A stretch of DNA of 6,588 nucleotides from Coriobacteriales bacterium (GTDB lineage Bacteria; Actinomycetota; Coriobacteriia; Coriobacteriales; CADBOM01). Of this stretch, positions 1-5,594 are shown piece after piece. The notes under the pieces were generated by a model, which saw nothing but the letters and a program-made list of their open reading frames with translations, searched no databases and was not told the origin of the DNA. Position 1 is the first letter of the stretch. Each line of letters begins with the position of its first letter. The stretch is from NCBI GenBank assembly GCA_017515355.1, contig JAFWGD010000191.1:1-6588 (forward strand), in the 5' to 3' direction. The translations under genes and the position numbers were made by a program.

Positions 1-1376
1 ACCCTCTCCCAAAGCCTCTCGACGGTCCGCTGGTTGCCCAGCATCTCCGCGATGTCCTCGCTGGAGGGTTGGACCACCGGCGATGCCTTGACCTGTGGAG
101 CGGGATCGGGCTTGGGTTGCAGAGCTGGCTTGGGCTCGGGCTTCGCAACGGAAGCGGAAGCGGGTTCCTTGCGCTCGCGCTTGGCCGGCTCCGCCTTGGG
201 AGCTTCAGCCTTGGGCGCGGCGGCGGGTGTACCGGCCTCCAGGGCAGCAATCCTCGCGGCTAGGGCGTCGAGCGAGATGTCGGACGAGGGGTGCGCCATC
301 CTGGTCAGAGCGATCTCGAGGCTGAGGCGCTGGTTGGTCGAGTAGCGCAGGTCGCGCGAGAGGCTCTCCGCAGCCATCATCAGCGAGACGATCCTGTCCG
401 AGGACTCGAAGCGCTTGGCCAGCTCGAAAAGCTCATCGAACCCGGAGGGTTGGACGAATAGCAGTCCACGCGCGGACTTCGTGATGTATGCGACGTAGAG
501 GTCGCGCAGATACGAGGTAAGGCTCTTGGCAGCCTGGATCGCGTCGAGGCCGGTGTTCGCGAGCTCCTCGACCCATGCGAAGCAGCCGACGATGTCGCGC
601 TCGATGATGCGATCGACGATATCGCGCAGCTTGAGCGCGTCGGCGTCTCCGAACATCGCCCCGACCGCCTCCATGGTGACGGAGCCGCCGCCGAAGACGG
701 CAACCTGCTCGAGTGCGGTGATCGCGTCGCGCATTCCGCCCGATGCCTTGATCGCGATGAGATCGAGCGCCGCAGGCTCGCTGGAGATGCCCTCGGAATC
801 GCAGATCGCCTTCAGGCGTTGCGCCATCTCAGGCGCATCGATTCCGTGGAAGTCGAAGCGCTGGCACCTCGAGATGACGGTCTTGGGCAGCTTGTTGGGA
901 TCGGTGGTGCAGAGGATGAAGACCACATGCGCCGGAGGCTCCTCGAGCGTCTTGAGCAGCGCGTTGAACGCCTGGTTCGAGAGCATGTGGACCTCATCGA
1001 TGATGTAGACCTTGTAGCGGCCGTTGGTTGGCATGAAGCCGACGCGGTCGATGATCTCGTCGCGGACGTTGTCCACGCCGGTGCGAGATGCCGCGTCTAG
1101 CTCGTAGACATCGGGATGGGTGCCACTGGCGATGGCCTTGCACCACTGGCACGTGCCATCGGGGCTTGAGGTGAGAGCGTGCTCGCAGAGCAGCGCCTTG
1201 GCTAGGAGCCTGGCCGTAGTCGTCTTGCCAGTGCCCCTCGGACCGGTGAAGAGATATGCGTGCGAGAGCGTATTGCGGTCGATTGCGTTGCGCAGCGTGC
1301 GGACGATGTGCTCCTGTCCGACTACATCGTCGAAGGTCTGCGGCCTGTATGCACGGTATAGCGACTGTCTTGCCAT
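1..1376 (-). CDS. dnaX: DNA polymerase III gamma/tau subunit DnaX, 3' end cut off by the window edge
   Basis: Clamp-loader ATPase of the replicative polymerase: it loads the beta sliding clamp and, as tau, tethers polymerase cores to the helicase. 458 codons are visible, starting MARQSLYRAYRPQTFDDVVGQ. The AAA+ core is complete: Walker A GPRGTGKTTTAR (residues 45-56, Lys51), Walker B YIIDEVHML (124-132), sensor 1 CTTDPNKLPKTVISRCQRF (156-174), sensor 2 region GGMRDAITALEQ (213-224). The zinc module keeps Cys64, Cys76 and Cys79, but the fourth ligand position (73 in both this protein and E. coli) is Asp. A domain III helical collar follows, then from about residue 382 a Pro/Lys/Ala/Glu-rich linker (APKAEAPKAEP) as in tau proteins. 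The ATG at 1376 has an AGAGG Shine-Dalgarno 8 bases upstream and lies 15 bases after the dedA stop, so the two are probably co-transcribed. No A-rich slippery heptamer for gamma/tau frameshifting is seen in the visible part. Identification is secure. Confidence 0.97.
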   Translation of the reverse strand, partial: MARQSLYRAYRPQTFDDVVGQEHIVRTLRNAIDRNTLSHAYLFTGPRGTGKTTTARLLAKALLCEHALTSSPDGTCQWCKAIASGTHPDVYELDAASRTGVDNVRDEIIDRVGFMPTNGRYKVYIIDEVHMLSNQAFNALLKTLEEPPAHVVFILCTTDPNKLPKTVISRCQRFDFHGIDAPEMAQRLKAICDSEGISSEPAALDLIAIKASGGMRDAITALEQVAVFGGGSVTMEAVGAMFGDADALKLRDIVDRIIERDIVGCFAWVEELANTGLDAIQAAKSLTSYLRDLYVAYITKSARGLLFVQPSGFDELFELAKRFESSDRIVSLMMAAESLSRDLRYSTNQRLSLEIALTRMAHPSSDISLDALAARIAALEAGTPAAAPKAEAPKAEPAKRERKEPASASVAKPEPKPALQPKPDPAPQVKASPVVQPSSEDIAEMLGNQRTVERLWER

Positions 1377-1391
1377 CTTCGAATCCTCTTG

Positions 1392-2069
1392 CTATTCGCT
1401 CTTCTTGTTGCCCAGTCTCATTCTAATCGCTCCGACGGCGGCTGGGATGAGGGATATGACGACTATCCCTATGATCACCAGCTCGAAGTTGTTCTGCACG
1501 AACGGAATCCCGCCGAAGAAGTAGCCGAGAAGCGAGAAGACGCAGACCCACGCAACGCCGCCGATGATGTTGAAGAAGGTGAAGCGCGGGAAGGACATCG
1601 ATCCGATTCCCGCAAGGAATGGGGCGAAGGTCCTGATGATCGGGAAGAACCTGGTGAGCACGATGGCGATCATTCCGTACTTGTCGAGCATCGCCTGGGT
1701 CTTCTCGATGCGTTCGGGCGTAAGCGACTTGACCTTGCCGGAGGCGATGATCCTCGAGCCGACGAGCCTTCCGATCCAGTAGTTGGAGGTGTTGCCCAGG
1801 ATAGCCGCGATCGACATCGAGATGATGAGCACCCAGATGTTCAGGCCACCGCCATCAGCTGCGAAGACGCCTGCGGTGAATAGGAGCGAGTCTCCTGGCA
1901 GAATCGGGGTGACGACGAGGCCGGTCTCGAGGAAGATGATCGCGAAGAGCGGGCAGTAGACCCAGATGGGCCCGAATGTGATGATCCATTTGGCAATGGA
2001 AGCGCGCGGATCTTTGAGAAGATTCGCCAACCACTGGAAAAAACCCACGTCAATCAGCTCGCTTTGCAT
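1392..2069 (-). CDS. DedA/VTT-family integral membrane protein
   Basis: A 225-residue polytopic membrane protein of the DedA (SNARE-associated/VTT domain) family. Hydrophobic stretches lie at about 35-54, 77-98, 132-153, 163-187 and 195-215. Family signatures are present: LETGLVVTPILPGDSLLFTAG (47-67, re-entrant loop region with the acidic residues Glu48 and Asp60), GNTSNYWIGRLVG (92-104), and TRFFPIIRTFAPFLAG (139-154) with Arg140 and Arg146, followed by M-x3-F-x3-N-x2-G-x2-W. Family members are proton-coupled membrane transporters or flippases; some recycle undecaprenyl phosphate for cell-wall synthesis, others handle different lipids, and the substrate cannot be read from this sequence. 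The ATG at 2069 lies 13 bases beyond the 3' end of the SRP RNA helix and has no purine-rich Shine-Dalgarno. A GTG at 2048 is an alternative start with only weak GCGAG upstream. It ends 15 bases before dnaX, separating ffs from dnaX, which are adjacent in B. subtilis. The family call is firm; the start codon is less so. Confidence 0.93.
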   Translation of the reverse strand: MQSELIDVGFFQWLANLLKDPRASIAKWIITFGPIWVYCPLFAIIFLETGLVVTPILPGDSLLFTAGVFAADGGGLNIWVLIISMSIAAILGNTSNYWIGRLVGSRIIASGKVKSLTPERIEKTQAMLDKYGMIAIVLTRFFPIIRTFAPFLAGIGSMSFPRFTFFNIIGGVAWVCVFSLLGYFFGGIPFVQNNFELVIIGIVVISLIPAAVGAIRMRLGNKKSE

Positions 2070-2082
2070 GAAAAGTGCGCCG

Positions 2083-2171
2083 TATGGACTCGGACGCTCA
2101 CCAGAGGCTGCTTATGGCTGCTTCCTCCCGGACCTGACCAGGTTCACAACATGATGCCGCCCGAGCCCATA
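2083..2171 (-). ncRNA. ffs: Signal recognition particle RNA, small 4.5S type
   Basis: The universally conserved SRP RNA core GGTCAGGTCC-GGGA-GGAAGCAGCC is read on the minus strand at 2139-2116. The apical stem is GGU/GCC, a symmetric CAGG/AGCA internal loop, then UCC/GGA closed by tetraloop GGGA (2129-2126), one base from the common GGAA and still GNRA. Below it, GUUGU (2150-2146) pairs with GCAGC (2111-2107) and CAUCA (2156-2152) with UGGUG (2103-2099). The RNA ends form an uninterrupted 14-bp helix, 2171-2158 with 2096-2083 (two G-U pairs), which sets the boundaries. That gives about 89 nt with no room for an Alu domain, so it is the small type rather than the roughly 270-nt Bacillus type. 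The RNA binds Ffh and directs signal-peptide-bearing ribosomes to FtsY at the membrane. No clear promoter is seen directly upstream and no terminator directly downstream; it may be processed from a veg-ffs-dedA transcript. Exact ends could differ by a few bases. Confidence 0.95.
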
Positions 2172-2215
2172 TGACGCACTCGTCGCCAAATCGGCCCAAC
2201 GATTGCGAGGCGAGC

Positions 2216-2238
2216 GCAGCAGGCGCAAGGCGCGCTGC
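2216..2238 (-). other. GC-rich hairpin between veg and ffs
   Basis: On the minus strand GCAGC-GCGC-CTT-GCGC-CT-GCTGC folds into a 9-bp all-GC-rich stem with a 3-base loop and a 2-base bulge. It starts 16 bases after the veg stop codon and ends 44 bases before the SRP RNA. No U-tract follows, so it is not a standard intrinsic terminator. It may protect the veg mRNA 3' end, attenuate read-through, or mark a processing site for release of the SRP RNA. Confidence 0.45.
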
Positions 2239-2254
2239 ATGGCTCGACCCGATT

Positions 2255-2542
2255 CTAACTCTCAAATGGCGGCTCGAAAAGCTTCTCGCCGCTCTCAACA
2301 TCCGTAAGTTCCACCATTCCAGTGAGAATGTCTACGTACTGATAGGAATGGATGGAGGATTTGCCCCTCTTGCTCCTGATGTCGATGATGAAGAGGGATG
2401 GATGAGCTTGGGTGATGATGCCCTCGCTCTCGATGACCTTCGAACGGCCCATGTTGGCGCGCAGCTTGACGCGCTGTCCGAGATGGGACTCGACGATCGA
2501 ACGAATGTTGTCAATCAATTCAGCTTGCTGAGCAATATCCAT
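2255..2542 (-). CDS. veg: Veg family protein
   Basis: A 95-residue soluble protein of the Veg (DUF1021) family. The diagnostic core is SIVESHLGQRVKLRANMGRSKVIESEGIITQAHPSLFIIDI (about 15-55), which follows the B. subtilis Veg pattern GKR-x-LKAN-GGR-K-x-ER-x-G-x-L-x-x-x-YPSVFV, and SYQYVDILTGMVEL (66-79), matching its SYADILTETVEL. It is slightly longer than the roughly 86-residue B. subtilis protein at both ends, ending in GEKLFEPPFES. The family is small and beta-rich; in B. subtilis it is abundant and was reported to stimulate biofilm formation, but its biochemical role is not settled. The ATG at 2542 has a strong GGAGGT Shine-Dalgarno at 2552-2547, and an extended -10 promoter lies about 18 bases upstream of that element. 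Placement just after rsmA is as in Bacillus, where yabG intervenes. The C-terminal 15 residues are unlike the Bacillus protein and of unknown meaning. Confidence 0.93.
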   Translation of the reverse strand: MDIAQQAELIDNIRSIVESHLGQRVKLRANMGRSKVIESEGIITQAHPSLFIIDIRSKRGKSSIHSYQYVDILTGMVELTDVESGEKLFEPPFES

Positions 2543-2546
2543 TTGA

Positions 2547-2575
2547 ACCTCCAGAATCGACCTTAGAGTATATCA
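2547..2575 (-). promoter_or_regulatory. Extended -10 promoter and Shine-Dalgarno of veg
   Basis: On the minus strand TGATATACT (2575-2567) is an extended -10 element: the TG dinucleotide, one base, then TATACT, which matches TATAAT at five of six positions. No good -35 is found 16-18 bases further upstream, which extended -10 promoters can do without. A start near 2560 would leave a leader of about 18 bases containing GGAGGT (2552-2547), 4 bases from the ATG. This would drive veg and probably ffs, dedA and dnaX. It is a sequence-pattern prediction only. Confidence 0.45.
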
Positions 2576-2598
2576 TCGGTTCAGGTTCCTTCGCCTTT

Positions 2599-2635
2599 CC
2601 AATGCGGCAGACGCTAGCAACTTATGCGGCAATGG
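2599..2635. repeat. Direct and imperfect inverted repeat between rsmA and veg
   Basis: ATGCGGCA occurs at 2602-2609 and again at 2624-2631 in the same orientation, 22 bases apart, which is about two helical turns. The same region also forms an imperfect palindrome, CCAATGCGGC (2599-2608) against GCGGCAATGG (2626-2635), matching at 8 of 10 positions around a spacer that contains the palindrome GCTAGC. It starts 15 bases after the rsmA stop and ends about 24 bases before the veg -10 element. It could be a regulator-binding site or a weak 3' hairpin for rsmA mRNA; neither can be shown here. Confidence 0.35.
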
Positions 2636-2650
2636 CGCTCTGAACGGGGA

Positions 2651-3556
2651 TTACTCGGATGCGAACTCGAGAAATGCGCGCCCGAGCTCGAGGTAGGACT
2701 CGATCGGATGGGCCTCTCCCCTGCTCTTAGGGTCGATGCCCGCGGCGGAGAGGATGTCGTCGAGAGGTGCCGAACCCAAGCCGCGACTGCCCAGGAAGGA
2801 GCCGATCGAATTGCGTATGGTCTTGCGTCGTTGGAAGAATGCGGCGTCGGCCATCATGCACGCCGCATCGACGAGCTCTCGGCTGGCGATGTCGGTGCGC
2901 CTGTCGAGGCGGATGACGCGCGAGTCGACGCGCGGTGGCGGCAGGAAGCAGCCGGGCTTGACGGGAAAGTCGGAGATCGGGTTGGCAAGCAGCCCGATCT
3001 TGATCGTGTAGGCGCCGTAATCCTTGCTTCCCGGAGATGCGCACATGCGCTGAGCAACCTCGGATTGCACCATGACGCACGCCATCTCGATGCAGTCTAG
3101 CCTCTGGAAGAAGTCGAGGACGATGGTCGCAGCAACTGCGTATGGGAGGTTCGCGACGAACTTGCCAGGGAGAGCGGCGCTGGGGAATCCATCGGCCACG
3201 ACCTGCAGATGGGCAGGTTCGAGATCGAGCGCGTCCATGTTGAGCAGCGCGAACGACTCGGCGATGCTGTCGGTGGCGCGCGGACAGGTGGCATCGAGGA
3301 TCTGCAGCAGGTCGGTGTCCTTCTCGATGGCGATCACGCGGGCGCCGCGCGCGAGTAGCCCCACCGTCAGCGTGCCGATGCCAGGCCCAACTTCGAGGAT
3401 CGTGTCGTCTGAGGAAACCTCTGCGAGATCGAGGATCTTGCCGACGATGTTGTCGTCAACCAGAAAGTGCTGGCCGAAGCCCTTCTTGGTATGCAGGCCG
3501 AAGCTCTCGAGGAGCTCGATCGTTGCATTTGCAGATGCGAGGAAGGAGTTCGCCAT
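2651..3556 (-). CDS. rsmA: 16S rRNA (adenine1518/1519-N6)-dimethyltransferase RsmA/KsgA
   Basis: Dimethylates two adjacent adenines in the 3'-terminal helix of 16S rRNA during late 30S assembly, using four S-adenosylmethionines; its loss gives kasugamycin resistance. In this 301-residue protein (numbered from the ATG at 3556) the signatures are KKGFGQHFLVD (24-34), SAM-binding motif I LEVGPGIGTLT (54-64), acidic motif II VIAIEKD (74-80), catalytic NLPY (136-139), VQSEVAQRM (163-171), LPPPRVDS (205-212), and the C-terminal FFQRRKTIRNSIGSFLG (240-256). Length is normal or slightly long for the family. I chose ATG 3556 over the in-frame GTG 3559 because GGAG (3565-3562) is 5 bases from ATG but only 2 from GTG. 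The upstream flavoprotein stop TGA (3558-3556) shares one base with this ATG, so translation is probably coupled. Downstream, veg follows after 108 bases. No key residue is missing. Confidence 0.97.
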   Translation of the reverse strand: MANSFLASANATIELLESFGLHTKKGFGQHFLVDDNIVGKILDLAEVSSDDTILEVGPGIGTLTVGLLARGARVIAIEKDTDLLQILDATCPRATDSIAESFALLNMDALDLEPAHLQVVADGFPSAALPGKFVANLPYAVAATIVLDFFQRLDCIEMACVMVQSEVAQRMCASPGSKDYGAYTIKIGLLANPISDFPVKPGCFLPPPRVDSRVIRLDRRTDIASRELVDAACMMADAAFFQRRKTIRNSIGSFLGSRGLGSAPLDDILSAAGIDPKSRGEAHPIESYLELGRAFLEFASE

Positions 3557-4569
3557 CACTTCTCCGCATTGGCCTTCTCGGCATTGAGGCGAAGGAGCCT
3601 GCCGAATGCCTGCCCGGCCTCGAGCGCCAAGCTGCGAAACTCGTTCTGGCGAATGATCGCCTTCTTCCTATTCGCGATATCCGGCTTCGACATCTCAGGC
3701 AGCTCCTCCTCGGTGATCGCCTTGGGCGAATCGCTTGGGGCGAGGTAGCCGATGAAGTTGTAGACCTTGTCGAGCGAGAATCCCGCGATTTGCAGACAGC
3801 TCTTTGAAATGGTCACGAGCGGCTCGTAGCCATGCGGATCGCCGCCGGAACCGATGACGAAGAGCTGCGAGGGGCGGTAGTCCGGGAAGATGCCGGTGCG
3901 AATGTACTTGTCTACCCAGTATGGCTGGAAGCGGTCGAACAGCGCCTTGAGCTGCGCGGGAGGTCCCGAGAAGTAGACCGGGGCGACCAGCGCGATGCCG
4001 TCGCATGTGTCGATGAGCTCCTTGAGCTCCTTGTAGTCGTCATCGACCGCATCGGCAAGCACGCAGATGCCGGTCTCGATGCAGCCATTGCAGCCGATGC
4101 AGGGGCTAATCCTCTTCTCGTGAAGGTAGAACCTGCGCGTGTTGACGCGCGAGTCGTGCGCGCCCTTCTCGATGATGTTGGCAAGCGAGATGCAGGTGTG
4201 CTTGCGCGGGGAGCCGCTGATGATGAGCAACGTCGGCGCGCCTTCGATCTCCTCGTAATCCTGCTCCTCTACAGGGGGTTGGATCGCAGGGCTGAGCGGA
4301 TACGAGATCTGCGAGCGCCGCACATCCTCGAGGCGCTCGCGCACGCGGGGATCGGCAACCTCCGTCCCCTTCTGCACGATGTTCTTGAAGTCGGAGCCGG
4401 TAGTCTTCTTGACCGCGGGAGATGCCGCCGCAGGCTCGGGCACAATTTCTCCCTCGGTCTCGATCTGCCCCTCTACCTCGGATTTTGCCTCCGCTGGCAC
4501 CTCTGGGAGCGCCTCTTCGGCGGCCTCTATCAGCGTTGCGCCTTCCAGTTCCTCAGGCGAATCCACCAT
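3556..4569 (-). CDS. Flavodoxin-fold NAD(P)H-dependent oxidoreductase, iron-sulfur-flavoprotein-like, with long acidic N-terminal tail
   Basis: A predicted cytoplasmic FMN-binding redox protein of the NADPH-dependent FMN reductase/iron-sulfur flavoprotein superfamily; substrate and partner are unknown. Numbered from ATG 4569 (337 residues), residues 1-110 are an acidic Glu/Ala/Pro-rich, probably disordered region with no signal peptide. The flavodoxin fold begins at APTLLIISGSPRKHT (111-125), whose GSPRK loop holds the FMN phosphate. CIGCNGCIETGIC (157-169) has four cysteines spaced C-x2-C-x2-C-x5-C, the spacing that binds [4Fe-4S] in archaeal Isf. LVAPVYFSGPPAQLKALFDRF (194-214) and FVIGSGGD (237-244) complete the fold. 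It ends in a basic NAEKANAEK tail. ATG 4581 (four codons earlier) is possible, but GGAG (4579-4576) is 6 bases from ATG 4569, while the upstream ATG has a small hairpin over its ribosome-binding region. It overlaps rsmA by one base and occupies the place that rnmV has in Bacillus. Fold is confident; cluster content is inferred. Confidence 0.9.
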   Translation of the reverse strand: MVDSPEELEGATLIEAAEEALPEVPAEAKSEVEGQIETEGEIVPEPAAASPAVKKTTGSDFKNIVQKGTEVADPRVRERLEDVRRSQISYPLSPAIQPPVEEQDYEEIEGAPTLLIISGSPRKHTCISLANIIEKGAHDSRVNTRRFYLHEKRISPCIGCNGCIETGICVLADAVDDDYKELKELIDTCDGIALVAPVYFSGPPAQLKALFDRFQPYWVDKYIRTGIFPDYRPSQLFVIGSGGDPHGYEPLVTISKSCLQIAGFSLDKVYNFIGYLAPSDSPKAITEEELPEMSKPDIANRKKAIIRQNEFRSLALEAGQAFGRLLRLNAEKANAEK

Positions 4570-4575
4570 AATCGT

Positions 4576-4597
4576 CTCCATCGTCTCGCAAACGAGA
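4576..4597 (-). promoter_or_regulatory. Ribosome-binding region and small hairpin deciding the flavoprotein start
   Basis: On the minus strand TCTCG-TTTG-CGAGA (4597-4584) is a perfect 5-bp hairpin with a 4-base loop. It ends 2 bases before ATG 4581 and covers the region where that codon's Shine-Dalgarno would be. GGAG at 4579-4576 is well spaced (6 bases) for the ATG at 4569. Together these favour the 4569 start. A weak -10-like TATCAT at 4622-4617 lies upstream but has no matching -35. Confidence 0.4.
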
Positions 4598-4650
4598 AAT
4601 CTACTGATTACATCTTATGATAACGAAGCTGCGATGCGCTCGGAAATGCA

Positions 4651-5562
4651 TCAAATGAACTGAACTTTGAAGAAGTCGAGCGCGTTTTGGAAGAGCTGCG
4701 CGAAGAACGCCTCCCTTTCGCTCTCGACCACGCCGCGAACCTCCGCAAGCGCATCTGCAACGAAGATGGTGTGGTCTGGCGAGGACTTCGTGGAGCGCAG
4801 CGGCTTCGGAGCCATGTAAGGGCAGTCGGTCTCGGTCAGCAGCTTGTCGAGGGGAACGCGCTTTGCCGACTCGCGGATCGCATCGGAGTTGGCGAAGGTT
4901 AGCGCGCCGCCGAACGCCACGCTGCAGCCGAGCTCGAGGAATGGCTCGAGCGTCTCGACATCGCTGGTGAAGCAATGGAGCAGCACTCCCTCCTTGGGCA
5001 CTCCCTCATCCCGAAGGATAGCGAGAGCGTCGTCGTGGGCCTCGCGGATGTGAAGCACAACCGGCATGCGCAACTCGTGGGCGAGGTTGATCTGGCGCCT
5101 GAAGACGTCGCACTGGTTCTCGCGCTTGAAGAAGTCGTAATGGTAGTCGAGGCCTATCTCCCCGATCGCAACCGTTGCGGGATGGTTCGCGCACGCCACG
5201 GTCATGTTGAGGATGTCCGCATCGAACTTGTCGGCCGCATGCGGATGCACACCCGCGATGATGCGGCACGTCGGCAACGTCTGCGCGACGCCCCAGCCAT
5301 CTAGCAGATAGGATGCCTGCGCGAGCCATTCCGCGAGCATGTCGTAGGTCAGCTTGGCATCTTCGGCTGGATCGACGACGCTGCAAACGAGCATGACGTT
5401 GTGCGCCGCCGCCCTGGCGAGTGCAAGCGCAGGGTCGTCGAGCATGTCGAGGTGCGCATGGGTGTCGGCAACCAAGCCCTCGATCGCAGGGGGCTCGATG
5501 ATCTTGCCTTTCTTGTTTCTGAACAGCGCATCTTGGAAGAGCATGCTGTCGTTGTCGGACAC
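4651..5562 (-). CDS. tatD: TatD family metal-dependent hydrolase / 3'-5' DNase
   Basis: A cytoplasmic TIM-barrel metallohydrolase (amidohydrolase superfamily). E. coli TatD is a Mg-dependent 3'-5' exonuclease on single-stranded DNA and RNA linked to repair; other members have been tied to D-aminoacyl-tRNA hydrolysis. All metal ligands are seen in 303 residues: DTHAHLD (33-39; His35, His37), IGEIGLDY (133-140; Glu135), VLHIREAHDD (169-178; His171), LLHCFTSD (194-201; His196) and TETDCPYMAP (243-252; Asp246). GVHPH (104-108) is also typical. The barrel is preceded by about 30 extra residues. The usual R-G-K-R-N-x-P segment after the Asp is altered to RSTKSSPD (256-263). The start is GTG 5562, supported by AAGGAG at 5574-5569, 6 bases upstream; the next ATG (residue 7) has no better site. 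metG lies 78 bases upstream, the common metG-tatD pair. The family is certain; the physiological substrate is not. Confidence 0.95.
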   Translation of the reverse strand: MSDNDSMLFQDALFRNKKGKIIEPPAIEGLVADTHAHLDMLDDPALALARAAAHNVMLVCSVVDPAEDAKLTYDMLAEWLAQASYLLDGWGVAQTLPTCRIIAGVHPHAADKFDADILNMTVACANHPATVAIGEIGLDYHYDFFKRENQCDVFRRQINLAHELRMPVVLHIREAHDDALAILRDEGVPKEGVLLHCFTSDVETLEPFLELGCSVAFGGALTFANSDAIRESAKRVPLDKLLTETDCPYMAPKPLRSTKSSPDHTIFVADALAEVRGVVESEREAFFAQLFQNALDFFKVQFI

Positions 5563-5573
5563 TTCCAGCTCCT

Positions 5574-5587
5574 TGGTCTGTGGTCTG
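5574..5587 (-). repeat. Tandem heptamer CAGACCA x2 before tatD
   Basis: Two perfect copies of CAGACCA stand head to tail on the minus strand, directly abutting the tatD Shine-Dalgarno (the last A is the first base of AAGGAG). At 14 bases it may be a chance slippage product; it could also bind a regulator or influence translation initiation. Confidence 0.4.
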
Positions 5588-5594
5588 AAGAGGT

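Noticed and set aside
1..330. Programmed gamma/tau frameshift site in dnaX
   Set aside because: No A-rich slippery heptamer or following hairpin was found in the visible linker; the rest of the gene is outside the window.
34..1524. Several plus-strand frames opposite dnaX and dedA
   Set aside because: All are mirror frames of dnaX and dedA, whose AAA+ and DedA motifs are unambiguous on the minus strand.
2171..2566. 131-codon plus-strand open frame antisense to veg
   Set aside because: It lacks a Shine-Dalgarno and recognisable domain, and veg on the other strand has a strong ribosome-binding site and family motifs.
2543..2650. Intrinsic terminator after rsmA
   Set aside because: The only stem is imperfect (two mismatches) with a long loop and no U-tract.
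3832..4620. 262-codon open frame on the plus strand, antisense to the flavoprotein
   Set aside because: Its frame is open because of the GC-rich codon bias of the opposite gene; composition is Arg/Ala/Asp/Leu-rich with no recognisable domain, while the minus frame has clear motifs.
4617..4645. Possible promoter for the flavoprotein gene (TATCAT at 4622-4617)
   Set aside because: The -10 matches at five of six positions, but no -35 better than three of six lies at 17-18 bases and there is no TG extension, so it is not listed as a feature.
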